NCBI GenBank assembly: GCA_021773395.1
Contig: JAJFKB010000011.1
Coordinates: 62,001-126,000, forward strand
DNA: 64,000 bases
Origin: Gammaproteobacteria bacterium
GTDB taxonomy: Bacteria; Pseudomonadota; Gammaproteobacteria; Pseudomonadales; IMCC2047
Direction of reading: 5' to 3'
The notes beneath the pieces were generated by a model. The model did not search any database. It saw nothing but the letters and a program-made list of their open reading frames with translations, and was not told where the DNA came from. The first letter of the stretch is position 1; each line of letters starts with the position of its first letter. This document shows positions 46,327 through 54,980 of the stretch, in pieces. Both the position numbers and the translations under genes were made by a program.

Positions 46327-46487
46327 ACGAACGCTCTTGGAGACACTGTCTCTCGTCTGGAAGCAAGCACGTTAAATGAGAGTACTAAACGAGATTTGTT
46401 AGATTGAGATTGCCTCGTGCTAACTGCGGCAATACCACCCCTTTCTACACTGGGCTTTTCTAACACCCGTTTAATAAAAATTTCCAT
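46323..46487 (-). CDS. 54-residue small ORF coupled to cusC
   Basis: Begins MEIFIKRVLEKPSVERGG and ends with a TGA that overlaps the cusC ATG (ATGA). AGGGAAAG precedes the start by a few bases. No domain is recognised; the peptide is basic and Ser/Arg-rich. It may serve as a leader that couples translation to cusC. Confidence 0.4.
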   Translation of the reverse strand: MEIFIKRVLEKPSVERGGIAAVSTRQSQSNKSRLVLSFNVLASRRETVSPRAFV

Positions 46488-46618
46488 CAACTTTCCCTTT
46501 TTTATTAGAATTCTTCATTGGCTATTCCAGAATAATAAAGTTTTATATCTCTAAAATTTCCTAACTAAACCAATAATTTAGGTTTGCTTAATATGTCGGG
46601 GCATCTGCCCCCCATTAA

Positions 46619-47044
46619 TCAGTGGTTTGGTTTTGGCCGCTTGGCCAGCTTGTCTTTACGGAAACTCAGCTGTAATTCAGCTTGAGTAGCGATCGATTCC
46701 GGTAAAGTAAAAATAAATTCTGAAGGGCGGTTATATCGGCGATTCACGATTCGTGGCCAGTAAAATTCTGAATCTTCAAAAATCACATGAGCACTTTGAT
46801 CAGACACCCTCAAGTCAAAATGTCCCATTGGTACCGGGTTATTTTGACGTCGCCTGACCTCGGCACTTAATCGATATTCGCCATCAGCTGAATGACGTAA
46901 TTGAACTTGACCTAAGCCAACGCCTCGTAAGCTATCACGATCAATTTTGATAGTTGCATCCAACGGATGATTGGCATAGGTGACGTTAGAAAAGCCGCTA
47001 ATGGAAAGCGCGATAAAACCAATTTTTATATAGGAAGTATTCAT
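46619..47044 (-). CDS. Secreted protein of unknown function in the cus region
   Basis: A 141-residue protein with a signal peptide (IGFIALSISGFSNVTYA, cleavage near 24) and a beta-rich mature part (VGLGQVQLRHSADGEYRLSAEV, FYWPRIVNRRYNRPSEFIF, split by turns), ending in a basic tail KRPKPNH. GAGG precedes the ATG. It lies between the Cys-rich secreted protein and cusC on the same strand and is probably part of the copper/silver operon. No family was recognised. Confidence 0.7.
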   Translation of the reverse strand: MNTSYIKIGFIALSISGFSNVTYANHPLDATIKIDRDSLRGVGLGQVQLRHSADGEYRLSAEVRRRQNNPVPMGHFDLRVSDQSAHVIFEDSEFYWPRIVNRRYNRPSEFIFTLPESIATQAELQLSFRKDKLAKRPKPNH

Positions 47045-47124
47045 CTCTTAATCCTCAAATACAGGTATAAACACCTGCTGGTTACAGCAGATTTAGTATT
47101 TTTCGGGCGCAATTGCCCTATGAA

Positions 47125-47553
47125 TTAAGAAATAATGGGGGGGCGGAACAGTGAGCTGGAAAGTACCTGAGGTACTACAAATGAATAATTATCTTCGGGA
47201 TTCATGGAGGAGGTATGGTGGCTTTGATCCGAACCACCGCTTAACATTGACTGGCAACCACTGATACAGCATTGGCAACTTACATCGCAACAACTTCCGT
47301 CTATATCAGATTTTAATTCGGACTTTTGAATCGTGTCACTGTGGCTATGTGTGTTTGTAAATTTGGTTATTTCGGGGGTGGTACCGGAAATGCCCTCAGG
47401 CATATTATTCTCGTGACAGGGAACATCGGTTTGCATCGCGAGTTTACTTTCATTCTGATGAGGAAGCGCCTCCACAACGGGAACAGCGGCGGCCCCTGCC
47501 TGCTGGCAGAACAACCAAAAAACCATCATTATCGCTGTGTTTTTAAAATTCAC
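47125..47553 (-). CDS. Secreted Cys/His-rich protein of the cus operon
   Basis: A 142-residue protein with a signal peptide (IMMVFWLFCQQAGAAA) and a mature part rich in His, Ser and Cys. The cluster CCDVSCQCCISGCQSM (near 88-103) has seven Cys in 16 residues, a probable site for Cu(I)/Ag(I). The C-terminus is hydrophobic. The start is GTG 47553. It is the first gene of the proposed cus unit; a TATAAT box lies on this strand at 47649-47654. I do not recognise a named family; a metal-sensing or scavenging function is inference. Confidence 0.65.
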   Translation of the reverse strand: MNFKNTAIMMVFWLFCQQAGAAAVPVVEALPHQNESKLAMQTDVPCHENNMPEGISGTTPEITKFTNTHSHSDTIQKSELKSDIDGSCCDVSCQCCISGCQSMLSGGSDQSHHTSSMNPEDNYSFVVPQVLSSSLFRPPIIS

Positions 47554-47648
47554 TGAAGTGACGCCTACCTACCACCTTCAAAAGTAACATCGCATAGCTT
47601 CGATCCACCGCTCTGCACAAAGTTCAATAGCGCTAACTACACCAGACT

Positions 47649-47654
47649 ATTATA
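47649..47654 (-). promoter_or_regulatory. Possible -10 box for the cus unit
   Basis: TATAAT occurs on the minus strand about 95 bases before the GTG at 47553. The -35 region is poor, so an activator of the CueR or CusR type could be needed. No such regulator is adjacent. Confidence 0.3.
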
Positions 47655-47788
47655 GCTCGGTATGATTTTTTTGTACTCTTTAATATTGATCTGTATATCG
47701 TTCAGCCAACACACTAGAAATCACAATAGTTCTTTCTATATCTAGCAAGTAAAAAATCCATTAAAAACCTACTCACGCAACCCCCAAG

Positions 47789-48727
47789 CTAATGCCCTCT
47801 TTTCAAGGAGTAGTTTAGTATCACTTTGGCTACCTCTGCAGCCTTGTAGCGGTTATGCATATTGCAGCCATCACAAAGCGCGGGAATGGACTCCATACGT
47901 TCCCTGCGGCTCAGCACCTCCTCTATCGAGATCGTGTCGACATTACCTATACTATGCTGGTGGGACACATCATTATAACAATACAAATAATTGCCGTTTG
48001 AGGCGATAAAAAGATCCACATTCCGTGGAATACATTTAAACCTGTTCTTCAGGTACTGATAAGCAACATCCTTAATTGTCGGTACAAAATCCAGCTCTTG
48101 TGAATGCAACTTGTTTGTTTTAATAATGGCTCTCAATCTTTCCGTAGCAATTGCATGCTCTTTCATATTACCGCCCCGGTTATAGAGTGTAGGGGACATG
48201 CTGAGGCCTTCGATTCCATTATGTCTGAACCAGGCTATTGTCTCTTCCAGAGTATTAATACATTCCGGCATAGGTGTTAAGCTAATGACTAGCCGGGTTT
48301 TTTTGAACAGTTTCTGGGCGCTAAGGATATTCCTTTTAACCTGATCGTAATCCAAATTGACATGAACACCCCGATAAACATCCGGGTCGATGCTGGAGAA
48401 GGAGACAACCAAAGTTCCTATTGCTCCGTCCAGATGTCTGATTTTCTCCTCATCCAGAAGTTGCCCGTTGCTTACCATGTCAAAGTGAACCGGGTGCGCC
48501 TTGACCTGATCCACAAATTTCATAAATGATGGATGGGTTGTGGGTTCGCCGTAACCGGCAATTACCACCCTGAATATATTTGCATCCCTCAAGCGATTCA
48601 GAACCCTGTCAAAAGTTCCTGGCTTCATTAACATCGGATTTTGAATTTCACTTTGCGGACACATAACACAACGCGCGTTGCATTTACTGGTCCACTCCAT
48701 GTTGACGGCGATTTTATACGATTTCAT
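47789..48727 (-). CDS. Radical SAM protein with SPASM-like C-terminal cysteines
   Basis: A radical S-adenosylmethionine enzyme of about 312 residues. The 4Fe-4S motif is CNARCVMCP (near residues 16-24) followed by the GEPTTHP segment. C-terminal cysteines (CIPR, YCYND, ALCDGCNMH) resemble a SPASM/twitch auxiliary cluster as in enzymes that modify peptides or sugars. Translation probably starts at ATG 48727, 17 bases after the stop of the PPOX gene; ATG 48766 would overlap it. No precursor peptide is evident next to it. It is the last gene of its unit. Confidence 0.85.
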   Translation of the reverse strand: MKSYKIAVNMEWTSKCNARCVMCPQSEIQNPMLMKPGTFDRVLNRLRDANIFRVVIAGYGEPTTHPSFMKFVDQVKAHPVHFDMVSNGQLLDEEKIRHLDGAIGTLVVSFSSIDPDVYRGVHVNLDYDQVKRNILSAQKLFKKTRLVISLTPMPECINTLEETIAWFRHNGIEGLSMSPTLYNRGGNMKEHAIATERLRAIIKTNKLHSQELDFVPTIKDVAYQYLKNRFKCIPRNVDLFIASNGNYLYCYNDVSHQHSIGNVDTISIEEVLSRRERMESIPALCDGCNMHNRYKAAEVAKVILNYSLKRGH

Positions 48728-48743
48728 GCCTGGTTTCTTAGTA

Positions 48744-49283
48744 TTACTTAATCGGGATTTCTGCATTGGGGGAGAGCGCTCCAACCGGTTCCAGACGAGG
48801 TATGTGCTGGGCACAATTGGGCACCACCTGCTCAACATCAACGAGAACTACTCGGTTTGCCTCGGGAAAAAGAGCCATCAACTCACCCTCACCCTGCTCA
48901 TGAATCGTCGCTTTACCATTAACTCGCAGGCGCGCTCCGTCACTGAAATCAATAAACAGACATCCGACATTGGGGTTTACCAATATATTGCCGAGACTCA
49001 TAAAGGCGCCATTCCCACTGAAGTCCGGAAAAGCTAAGCGAGTCTTGTTCAATACTTTTATTAATCCCGCTCCCCCACCCTTAAAAGAGCAGTCGCAGCG
49101 ACCCTGTTTATCACTGGTCGCCAGAAAGAAAAAGGGGGCCGTTTCCAGCCGCTGGTGGAACTCTCTGGGTATGTGGTTCCATAGGAGTTGCTCCTTACGG
49201 ACTTCATCCCACAATGAGCTGGTTTTCCAACGTTGTTGCGCCTGTAGTTCGCCTGCATGGAAAGGTGTGTGCGCCATATTCAT
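48744..49283 (-). CDS. Pyridoxamine-5'-phosphate-oxidase-fold (PPOX) flavoprotein
   Basis: A 179-residue split-barrel protein likely to bind FMN or F420. Conserved parts are the strand APFFFLATSDKQGRCDCSFKGG (broken here by a turn), LAFPDFSGNGAFMSLGNILVNP and FSDGARLRVNGKATI, which match the COG3576-type flavin-binding family. The substrate is unknown. It is the first gene of a two-gene unit with the radical SAM gene. A perfect YTTAA-N6-YTTAA box lies 44 bases upstream. Confidence 0.85.
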   Translation of the reverse strand: MNMAHTPFHAGELQAQQRWKTSSLWDEVRKEQLLWNHIPREFHQRLETAPFFFLATSDKQGRCDCSFKGGGAGLIKVLNKTRLAFPDFSGNGAFMSLGNILVNPNVGCLFIDFSDGARLRVNGKATIHEQGEGELMALFPEANRVVLVDVEQVVPNCAQHIPRLEPVGALSPNAEIPIK

Positions 49284-49327
49284 CTCATTATTGATCTAGG
49301 GAACCTCTGCAGTTTATAAAGACTTTA

Positions 49328-49343
49328 TTAAGGAAACCTTAAA
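49328..49343 (-). promoter_or_regulatory. QseB/PmrA-like box before the PPOX-radical SAM unit
   Basis: On the minus strand the sequence TTTAA-GGTTTC-CTTAA fits YTTAA-N6-YTTAA perfectly, 44 bases before the PPOX start. Direct repeats with 11-base spacing are the target of PmrA and QseB response regulators. A QseB-type regulator is encoded at 52658-53320, and a sister box precedes the other unit at 57927. Confidence 0.6.
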
Positions 49344-49466
49344 ACACACTGATTAAAGACGGCAAAACGGGGGGGACAAAATAGATATAACCCAACTCTT
49401 TACCTAATAAACCAACTCTGCACAGAATTGATCTATTGACTCTTTACACCCAACCTTTCAGACATT

Positions 49467-50186
49467 TTATTGAAATTCATATTCCAGGTTGAACTTCCAG
49501 TTAATATCAGCGGTATCACTATCTGTCCCCAGAATAGCGCCAAATTCCCAATTTAATTTTTTGCCTCTACCAATCCGCCATAGGCCGCTTACCACAGGCC
49601 CTATGCCCTGAGTATCCTGCGCTTGATAAATTTCTATTCCGGGTTCCAGGCGCTCGTTAAATCGATAGCGGAGCTGTCCTGCAAATGCCGTTTCCCACTC
49701 GTTGTCAATATCCTTGCCCCACTCATAGATAATGGAAATATTCCCAGTTGCTATCCAATTTGGCCATTCGCGTAGCGCAATTAGTGTCGTACTCGCTTCC
49801 CAGATGTTCTTATTTTTTTCCTTTTCCAGCTCAAACAAAAGCCCCCAGTCATTATCATATTCACCCTGCTCTGTGAGTTGCCATTTAAGTTCAGCCTCAT
49901 AGGACTCGATTTTGAAATTGCGGCTTGGCTGATCAACACCCGTCAAATAAACCTCAGCGAAAAAACGATCCGATAACGCTTGTCCATACCCTACTTTATG
50001 CCGGTTTTTTCCGTCCGACGCCTTGCGAGAATCCTGCTCATACAACACCCGATATTCCAGTTCCTTTTCGAGCAACTGCACGTAAGGGTGATAAACCTTA
50101 TCAATCGTTGAGCCGTCGGCGTAAACCTGAAAGCCAACAGACAGTAAAACCAAAACAAATAAAACACCTACCAGTTTCTTATACAT
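49467..50186 (-). CDS. Outer-membrane beta-barrel-like protein
   Basis: A 239-residue protein with a signal peptide (KKLVGVLFVLVLLSVGFQVYA) and a mature part of alternating amphipathic strands with aromatic ends (YEAELKWQLTEQGEYDND, WGLLFELEKE, NISIIYEWGKD, AGQLRYRFNE), ending in FNLEYEFQ, where the final aromatic followed by Gln departs from a strict barrel signal. It overlaps the FTR1 stop by 8 bases. It may be an outer-membrane channel or surface component working with the FTR1 permease and cupredoxin. No named family is recognised. Confidence 0.7.
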   Translation of the reverse strand: MYKKLVGVLFVLVLLSVGFQVYADGSTIDKVYHPYVQLLEKELEYRVLYEQDSRKASDGKNRHKVGYGQALSDRFFAEVYLTGVDQPSRNFKIESYEAELKWQLTEQGEYDNDWGLLFELEKEKNKNIWEASTTLIALREWPNWIATGNISIIYEWGKDIDNEWETAFAGQLRYRFNERLEPGIEIYQAQDTQGIGPVVSGLWRIGRGKKLNWEFGAILGTDSDTADINWKFNLEYEFQ

Positions 50187-50982
50187 CTGAAGCTCTCTTT
50201 GAAATGAAACTATGCCTTTTACAGTATTGTGAGAATAAAGCGGCCACCATAATGACTCCAGCTATAGAGAAGCTGTAAGCCCACACCTCCACTAGTGAAG
50301 GTGTGGCCTCATAACCAAATATGGCATAGATCACCTGGCCAACCACCGACGATTCCGGTATCAGCCAGTTGCTGTCCCATAGTGGTTCACCAGCCGAAAT
50401 CCAGTCTACCTGTATCAGCAATTGGGTTGCTTGCACCATCATGCCCGCAGCCACCAAAGTCAGCACCAACCCATGCAGCAGTTTCGCTTGCGATTGCTCT
50501 CTGACGACCAATGTATAATACACAATAGCACCGACACTCAAGCCAACGGCCAGCCCGATAAATCCACTCGTCAAGGCTCCGACTAGCACTTCCTCCTTTT
50601 GTAAAAAACCGGTGTAAAAAACATACAACTCACCGCCCTCTCTAATAAGAGCAATAAAGACAATGGCCGACAAGAGAAGGCGCATCATACCTTTCGATAT
50701 AGACCTGCTTTGCCATTGTAGTGGGATTAGAATACATATCAGTACATACACCAGGAGCTGCATGCCGGCGTTAACCACTTCCTGCCCTGCATAATCAAAC
50801 CACTCAGAAATAGCACCCAGTCTGGTCCCATAAATAACGGCTCCTGCAAAACCGGCCAATAGTGCTATTGGAGTCCAGCTAAATTTGATGCTTTGGCTGA
50901 GACTCACAGACAAAAGGACCGCAATCAGAATACTGGCTTCCAGCGTTTCCCTAAGGACGATAACAATAATATCGAGCAACAT
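50179..50982 (-). CDS. FTR1-family iron permease
   Basis: A 267-residue inner-membrane protein of the FTR1/EfeU family, which moves Fe3+ after periplasmic oxidation. Seven membrane segments are predicted. The two REXXE iron motifs are seen: RETLE at 11-15 and REGGE near 113-117. It follows a cupredoxin gene by 7 bases, similar to the EfeU-EfeO partnership, but no EfeB peroxidase or M75 peptidase domain is present. It belongs to the long unit beginning at 57875. Confidence 0.93.
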   Translation of the reverse strand: MLLDIIVIVLRETLEASILIAVLLSVSLSQSIKFSWTPIALLAGFAGAVIYGTRLGAISEWFDYAGQEVVNAGMQLLVYVLICILIPLQWQSRSISKGMMRLLLSAIVFIALIREGGELYVFYTGFLQKEEVLVGALTSGFIGLAVGLSVGAIVYYTLVVREQSQAKLLHGLVLTLVAAGMMVQATQLLIQVDWISAGEPLWDSNWLIPESSVVGQVIYAIFGYEATPSLVEVWAYSFSIAGVIMVAALFSQYCKRHSFISKRASDV

Positions 50983-50989
50983 AGCGCAC

Positions 50990-51334
50990 CTACTTTGCGA
51001 TTATTTTTCCTTGGGCCGTAGCCATATTGAACTCTCCAAAGAATGGGTACTCCCCGGCTTTCAGGGGGCCGATAAATATGACCGTTTTTTTACCACCCAG
51101 AATGACTTTTTCACGATTCAATTCATAGCTCTCAAACTCTTCCGGAGTTGTATCTTCGTTGGTAATCAAGAGTTTAATCTTCTGTCCCGCAGGGATCACA
51201 AGCTCAGATGGATAAAACAGATGATCTCGAATAATCAGTTCAAAAATTGGTTTGTCCGCGACCACCGACTGCGCCGCCAGCAATAAGCCAACCCCTAGGC
51301 AGACCTTTGATAAGTAGCTATTACAGCGCATCAT
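50990..51334 (-). CDS. Periplasmic cupredoxin-fold protein (EfeO-cupredoxin type)
   Basis: A protein of about 114 residues with a signal peptide (VCLGVGLLLAAQSVVA) and a single cupredoxin domain (FELIIRDHLFYPSELVIPAG, EEFESYELNRE, GEYPFFGEFNMATAQG). It lacks the Cys of type 1 copper sites, so it likely binds Cu or Fe through His, Glu and Met as in EfeO/P19-linked cupredoxins. It is adjacent to the FTR1 permease gene. The start is at one of two consecutive ATG codons (51334 or 51331), overlapping the end of the sensor kinase gene. Confidence 0.85.
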   Translation of the reverse strand: MMRCNSYLSKVCLGVGLLLAAQSVVADKPIFELIIRDHLFYPSELVIPAGQKIKLLITNEDTTPEEFESYELNREKVILGGKKTVIFIGPLKAGEYPFFGEFNMATAQGKIIAK

Positions 51335-52655
51335 CACCCAATGCACCGCTTATTGAAGGGAAGGAAACTTCCACGGCTAATCCACCCAGCTCAGAGGAAC
51401 TTGACAGCCTTATCTGGCCTTCATGTATTCGTACAATATCGGAAACAATGGATAAACCCAGCCCGCTGCCGATCACTTTCGAATTACTTCGGTCACCCCC
51501 AACCCGGTAAAACCGCTCGAATACCCTTGAATACTCTTCTTCAGGTATCCCGGGACCAGAATCTTCAACCAACAAGCCAACTCTCCCTTCTGTGCTACTG
51601 ACCGTTACACGTATAGCGCCATGATCCGGGGTATATTTCGACGCATTATCCAGTAGATTACGTAGTAAAATCGCCATTGAAGAGAATCTGCCCCGCATCC
51701 TGGCTTCTCCTCCCACAAGTTCGACATTCTGCTGCTTAATGGCCAGCTCTGCGTATATATCTGCAATAATCTCCTGGGCTACACCGTGCAACTCACAGAT
51801 TACCAATTCACTGCTATCGGCTTCCAGTGATACTCTATTCAATGAAAGCAGCTGCTCGATACAGTGTTCCATTCGATCGGCCGTTCGCTTCAGCGCCAGA
51901 CAGGTTTCGTTGTCTTTCTGGTTTTTTGAAAGGTTGTGCAGGTTGACCTTTAACGCCGCCAGAGGCGTTCTCAATTCATGGGCCGCATCGGCTGAAAATC
52001 GCCGTTCTCTCTCAAATGCATCTGACAAACGATTAAACAGCCCATTGAGAGAGCTAATGATCGGCAGTAATTCGCTGGCGTATCGGTCACTTTTCAGCGG
52101 TGAAAAATCATTAACGCCTCTGGAGGACAATTTATTTGCCAGCTGCTTCATTGGCTTGGTTCCAATATTGACAACGATCCACACCAATATACCAATAATT
52201 GGCAATATCCAGATAATAGGTAGAATTGCCCGTATCAACACCTCTTCGGTCAGCGACGAATAGGCCCTGTGTTTTGCCGCAACCACAATAGTTAACTCGG
52301 CATCCTCTTTACCTAGCCCGTAAAGCAACCACTGATGGCCGCCATAACTCTTTAAATGAAAACCCTCTTCCAGGTCGATGAACAATACCTCTGGTAAATT
52401 GTTTGACTTGGCCAGCAATCTGTTATTCTGCCAAACCTGAAAGTGCGTATCCTCGCTGAAAACAGATTTCGGAATGGCAGACTGGTGAACGAACAAAGCA
52501 TTCAGTGTATTCGCTTTATCCATAAGTTGTTGCTCTTCAATCTGATCAACCGCGTTCAAACTATCACGGTATCCCTGTAAAGCGGCAATGAAGTTGCTCA
52601 AGCAAATAACAGACAGTATTACGATAACCAGGAACGTTCTTATAGATTTCATCAT
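51321..52655 (-). CDS. Sensor histidine kinase (QseC/PmrB-like)
   Basis: A 444-residue membrane sensor kinase. Two membrane segments (about 7-27 and 142-165) flank a periplasmic sensor region of about 115 residues. A HAMP-like stretch is followed by the H-box FSADAAHELRTPLAALK (His near 226) and ATPase motifs (LLRNLLDNASKYTP, VEDSGPGIPEE, GSGLGLSIV). The sequence resembles the QseC/PmrB group. The signal is unknown; iron or another metal would fit the FTR1-cupredoxin context. It starts 2 bases after the response regulator stop. Confidence 0.92.
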   Translation of the reverse strand: MMKSIRTFLVIVILSVICLSNFIAALQGYRDSLNAVDQIEEQQLMDKANTLNALFVHQSAIPKSVFSEDTHFQVWQNNRLLAKSNNLPEVLFIDLEEGFHLKSYGGHQWLLYGLGKEDAELTIVVAAKHRAYSSLTEEVLIRAILPIIWILPIIGILVWIVVNIGTKPMKQLANKLSSRGVNDFSPLKSDRYASELLPIISSLNGLFNRLSDAFERERRFSADAAHELRTPLAALKVNLHNLSKNQKDNETCLALKRTADRMEHCIEQLLSLNRVSLEADSSELVICELHGVAQEIIADIYAELAIKQQNVELVGGEARMRGRFSSMAILLRNLLDNASKYTPDHGAIRVTVSSTEGRVGLLVEDSGPGIPEEEYSRVFERFYRVGGDRSNSKVIGSGLGLSIVSDIVRIHEGQIRLSSSSELGGLAVEVSFPSISGALGDDAL

Positions 52656-52657
52656 TA

Positions 52658-53320
52658 TCAGCCAGACTGCCTGATGGTATACCCAATACCTCTGATTGTC
52701 TGGATGAAATCCTGCGGTAATTTTTTTCTAAGATTACTGATATGAACTTCTATTGCATTACTGCCAATCGTCTCACCCCACTCATAGAGACTATTCTCCA
52801 GCATTGATTTGGTTTTCACCCGACCGGCTTCTTCCATAAGAATTTTTAGGGTCATATACTCCTTTTTAGGCAAACGGACCTCATCTCCATTCACTAACAA
52901 AGTATGGGCGGCGGTATCGAGAATGACATCACCAATGGTCACCTGACTTGTGATTGCGGTACTTAATCGTCTCGCCATTACTCGCAACCTCGCCAGCAGT
53001 TCCTCCATTTCGAAGGGCTTGGCCAGGTAATCATCGGCACCATTATCCAGAGCATTGACCTTATCATCCAAAGCACTTCTGGCCGTCAATATTAGAATGG
53101 GTATATTGGGTTTTGCCTTTCGTACAGACTTAAGAACCTCGAGCCCATCGATATCCGGCAAACCCAAATCCAACACAACCATATCCGGATGAAATTGATC
53201 CACCTGCTTTAAGGCATCAGCGCCATGGGCAACGTGTGATATGACAAGACCCTCTGATCGCAGCGCAACCACCAGCCCTTCAGCTAAATCTCGATCATCT
53301 TCAACAAGTAGTACTTTCAA
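52658..53320 (-). CDS. OmpR-family response regulator (QseB/PmrA-like)
   Basis: A 220-residue response regulator with a receiver domain (acidic pair EDD at 7-9, phosphorylation Asp51 in VVLDLGLPD, Thr in LILTARS, Lys in LAKPFEMEE) and a winged-helix DNA-binding domain (about 125-220; NAIEVHISNLRKKL recognition helix). It starts at TTG 53320 after GGAGGGG. Boxes matching the QseB/PmrA consensus lie before the first gene of its own unit and before the PPOX gene. Confidence 0.94.
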   Translation of the reverse strand: MKVLLVEDDRDLAEGLVVALRSEGLVISHVAHGADALKQVDQFHPDMVVLDLGLPDIDGLEVLKSVRKAKPNIPILILTARSALDDKVNALDNGADDYLAKPFEMEELLARLRVMARRLSTAITSQVTIGDVILDTAAHTLLVNGDEVRLPKKEYMTLKILMEEAGRVKTKSMLENSLYEWGETIGSNAIEVHISNLRKKLPQDFIQTIRGIGYTIRQSG

Positions 53321-53342
53321 TAAGCAGCCCCTCCCTCATTCC

Positions 53343-53984
53343 TCAGAGGTGTTTTTCAATATCCTGTAGCGCTTGCCGGATCTCCTTTCTTCGTCCATCG
53401 TCCGCCAGTGCTCGCCCGACACGTGCTGGTGCCAGCAGTGCCTTTTCCATATAATTTTTGGCCTCAGCGTAACGATTCTCATTTTTTAGAAAGTCACCGT
53501 AAAAATAGTTCGGGTCTATCCCATCAGGATTAATCGTCAACGCCTTCATCAATAATTTTTCTGCTTTCTCATCATCTCCAAAACCTATCGGCCAGCCCGG
53601 AACATTAAAGTATAACGTACCAAGACTGGTATAAGCTGAGCCTTGTAACGCATCAGCATCCAGCTCTAACGCTTTTTCCAGATCCAGCTTTGCCGCTTTG
53701 GCATATTTCAAGGCGCCGAGGCCACCTTTAACCCCGGCATAAGTTGATTTTATAATTCCGCGCCATATATGCAACTCTGCTGATGGCGGGTGCTCCGACA
53801 TCAATTTATCTGCCTGTTCAATTAAATCGGTAAAAGCCTCTTTCTGCACCTCACCAGTCAACTGGTAGTTATCAATTGCCCACTGCTTTTGTAGGTATTG
53901 AACTGACTCCTGGATTGTTTCTGCAGTGCTTACCGAAGAAAGAAATATTAACGCAATTCCTAACAAGATTTTAGTCAACTTCAT
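53343..53984 (-). CDS. Periplasmic TPR-repeat protein
   Basis: A 213-residue exported protein with a signal peptide (ILLGIALIFLSSVSTAE) and three or four tetratricopeptide-like helix pairs (PPSAELHIWRGIIKSTYAG, DADALQGSAYTSLGTLYFN, NPDGIDPNYFYGDFLKNE). TPR domains bind other proteins. It lies between the SDR and the response regulator genes in the same unit; a partner is not obvious. Confidence 0.8.
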   Translation of the reverse strand: MKLTKILLGIALIFLSSVSTAETIQESVQYLQKQWAIDNYQLTGEVQKEAFTDLIEQADKLMSEHPPSAELHIWRGIIKSTYAGVKGGLGALKYAKAAKLDLEKALELDADALQGSAYTSLGTLYFNVPGWPIGFGDDEKAEKLLMKALTINPDGIDPNYFYGDFLKNENRYAEAKNYMEKALLAPARVGRALADDGRRKEIRQALQDIEKHL

Positions 53985-54001
53985 TACCTGTTCCTCCTGT
54001 T

Positions 54002-54814
54002 TTAAACATCTACCGGCTTAGTTTGATTCATCCCACAATAACGCCTGATCGTAGGCAGCTGTCTTAACAGGGCTTTATCTACTACTGCCGGAAGCAGACT
54101 ATTCAGCCTCACAAAGAACGACTCCGGCCAACCCAGGTAGCGATTCACGGATTTCCCCGATTCCAATGCGCTAACAAGTTGCTCAGCCACACTCCGCGGC
54201 TTATCGATTGCATTACCTAGCTCCCTGTTCATTTGGTTCACAGCGTCTGTATTCAACGCTGTATCGGTAGCCCTCGGTGCCAGGTAAACAACAGACACAG
54301 CTGTATCACTGAGTTCTCTACGTAACGATTCGGTAAACCCTCTCAGACCGAACTTGGTTGCACAATAAACACTCGACCCCGCATAGCCAATACTGCCTAG
54401 AATTGAGCCCACATTAACGATGACAGCTTTGGGCTTACACTCCAATATCGGCAACAGTGCTTTACAGACTCTGACGGGCGCCGCTAAGTTAGTAGCAATC
54501 AAAGTTGAAATATCTTCCTCTTCTGTACCTTGCAACGTCGCCAACTTATTTATTCCCAAACAGTTAACCAGACCATTAACCCCAAGCTTTTCAGCAGCGT
54601 CTCTAAGGGTCTCGATTCCCTTCTGTGTGTTGAGGTCAGCAACAATTTTTACGTGATTCTCACCATTGAGCGAATTTAGCAGATGATCGAGTTTTACTTC
54701 ATTTCTGCCGGTTAAAAGCAAATCACATCCCTGTTGATCCAATGCTTCAGCAATGGCACTGCCAATACCACCGGTAGCCCCCGTTATTACAATTTTTTTA
54801 AAATGTGTATTCAT
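54002..54814 (-). CDS. Short-chain dehydrogenase of the HDO cluster
   Basis: A 270-residue SDR with the motif TGATGGIG near residues 11-18, NCLG in place of NNAG, and the YCATKFG active-site lysine region. The C-terminal part has hydrophobic segments (SFFVRLNSLLPAVVDKALL) as in SDRs acting on lipid substrates. ATG 54814 follows AAGAGG; the frame is open further upstream to 54991, but that extension has no support. It lies 166 bases after the diiron protein gene. Confidence 0.85.
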   Translation of the reverse strand: MNTHFKKIVITGATGGIGSAIAEALDQQGCDLLLTGRNEVKLDHLLNSLNGENHVKIVADLNTQKGIETLRDAAEKLGVNGLVNCLGINKLATLQGTEEEDISTLIATNLAAPVRVCKALLPILECKPKAVIVNVGSILGSIGYAGSSVYCATKFGLRGFTESLRRELSDTAVSVVYLAPRATDTALNTDAVNQMNRELGNAIDKPRSVAEQLVSALESGKSVNRYLGWPESFFVRLNSLLPAVVDKALLRQLPTIRRYCGMNQTKPVDV

Positions 54815-54980
54815 CGACATCCTCTTTTGGCCCCTGTGATGCGACCGCAATAAATTCGACTGATGCATAATATAGTCTGAATTCAGATCAATCAGCTTTA
54901 GAGTACCCGTTTTAAATCGCCCTATAGAGCTGTCATGACAGTCATTGCATTTATCTTTGCAAATCCAGTATCCCCGGCGC

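Noticed and set aside
51739-52263. 174-codon plus-strand frame
   Set aside because: Shadow of the sensor kinase gene, which has complete domains on the minus strand.
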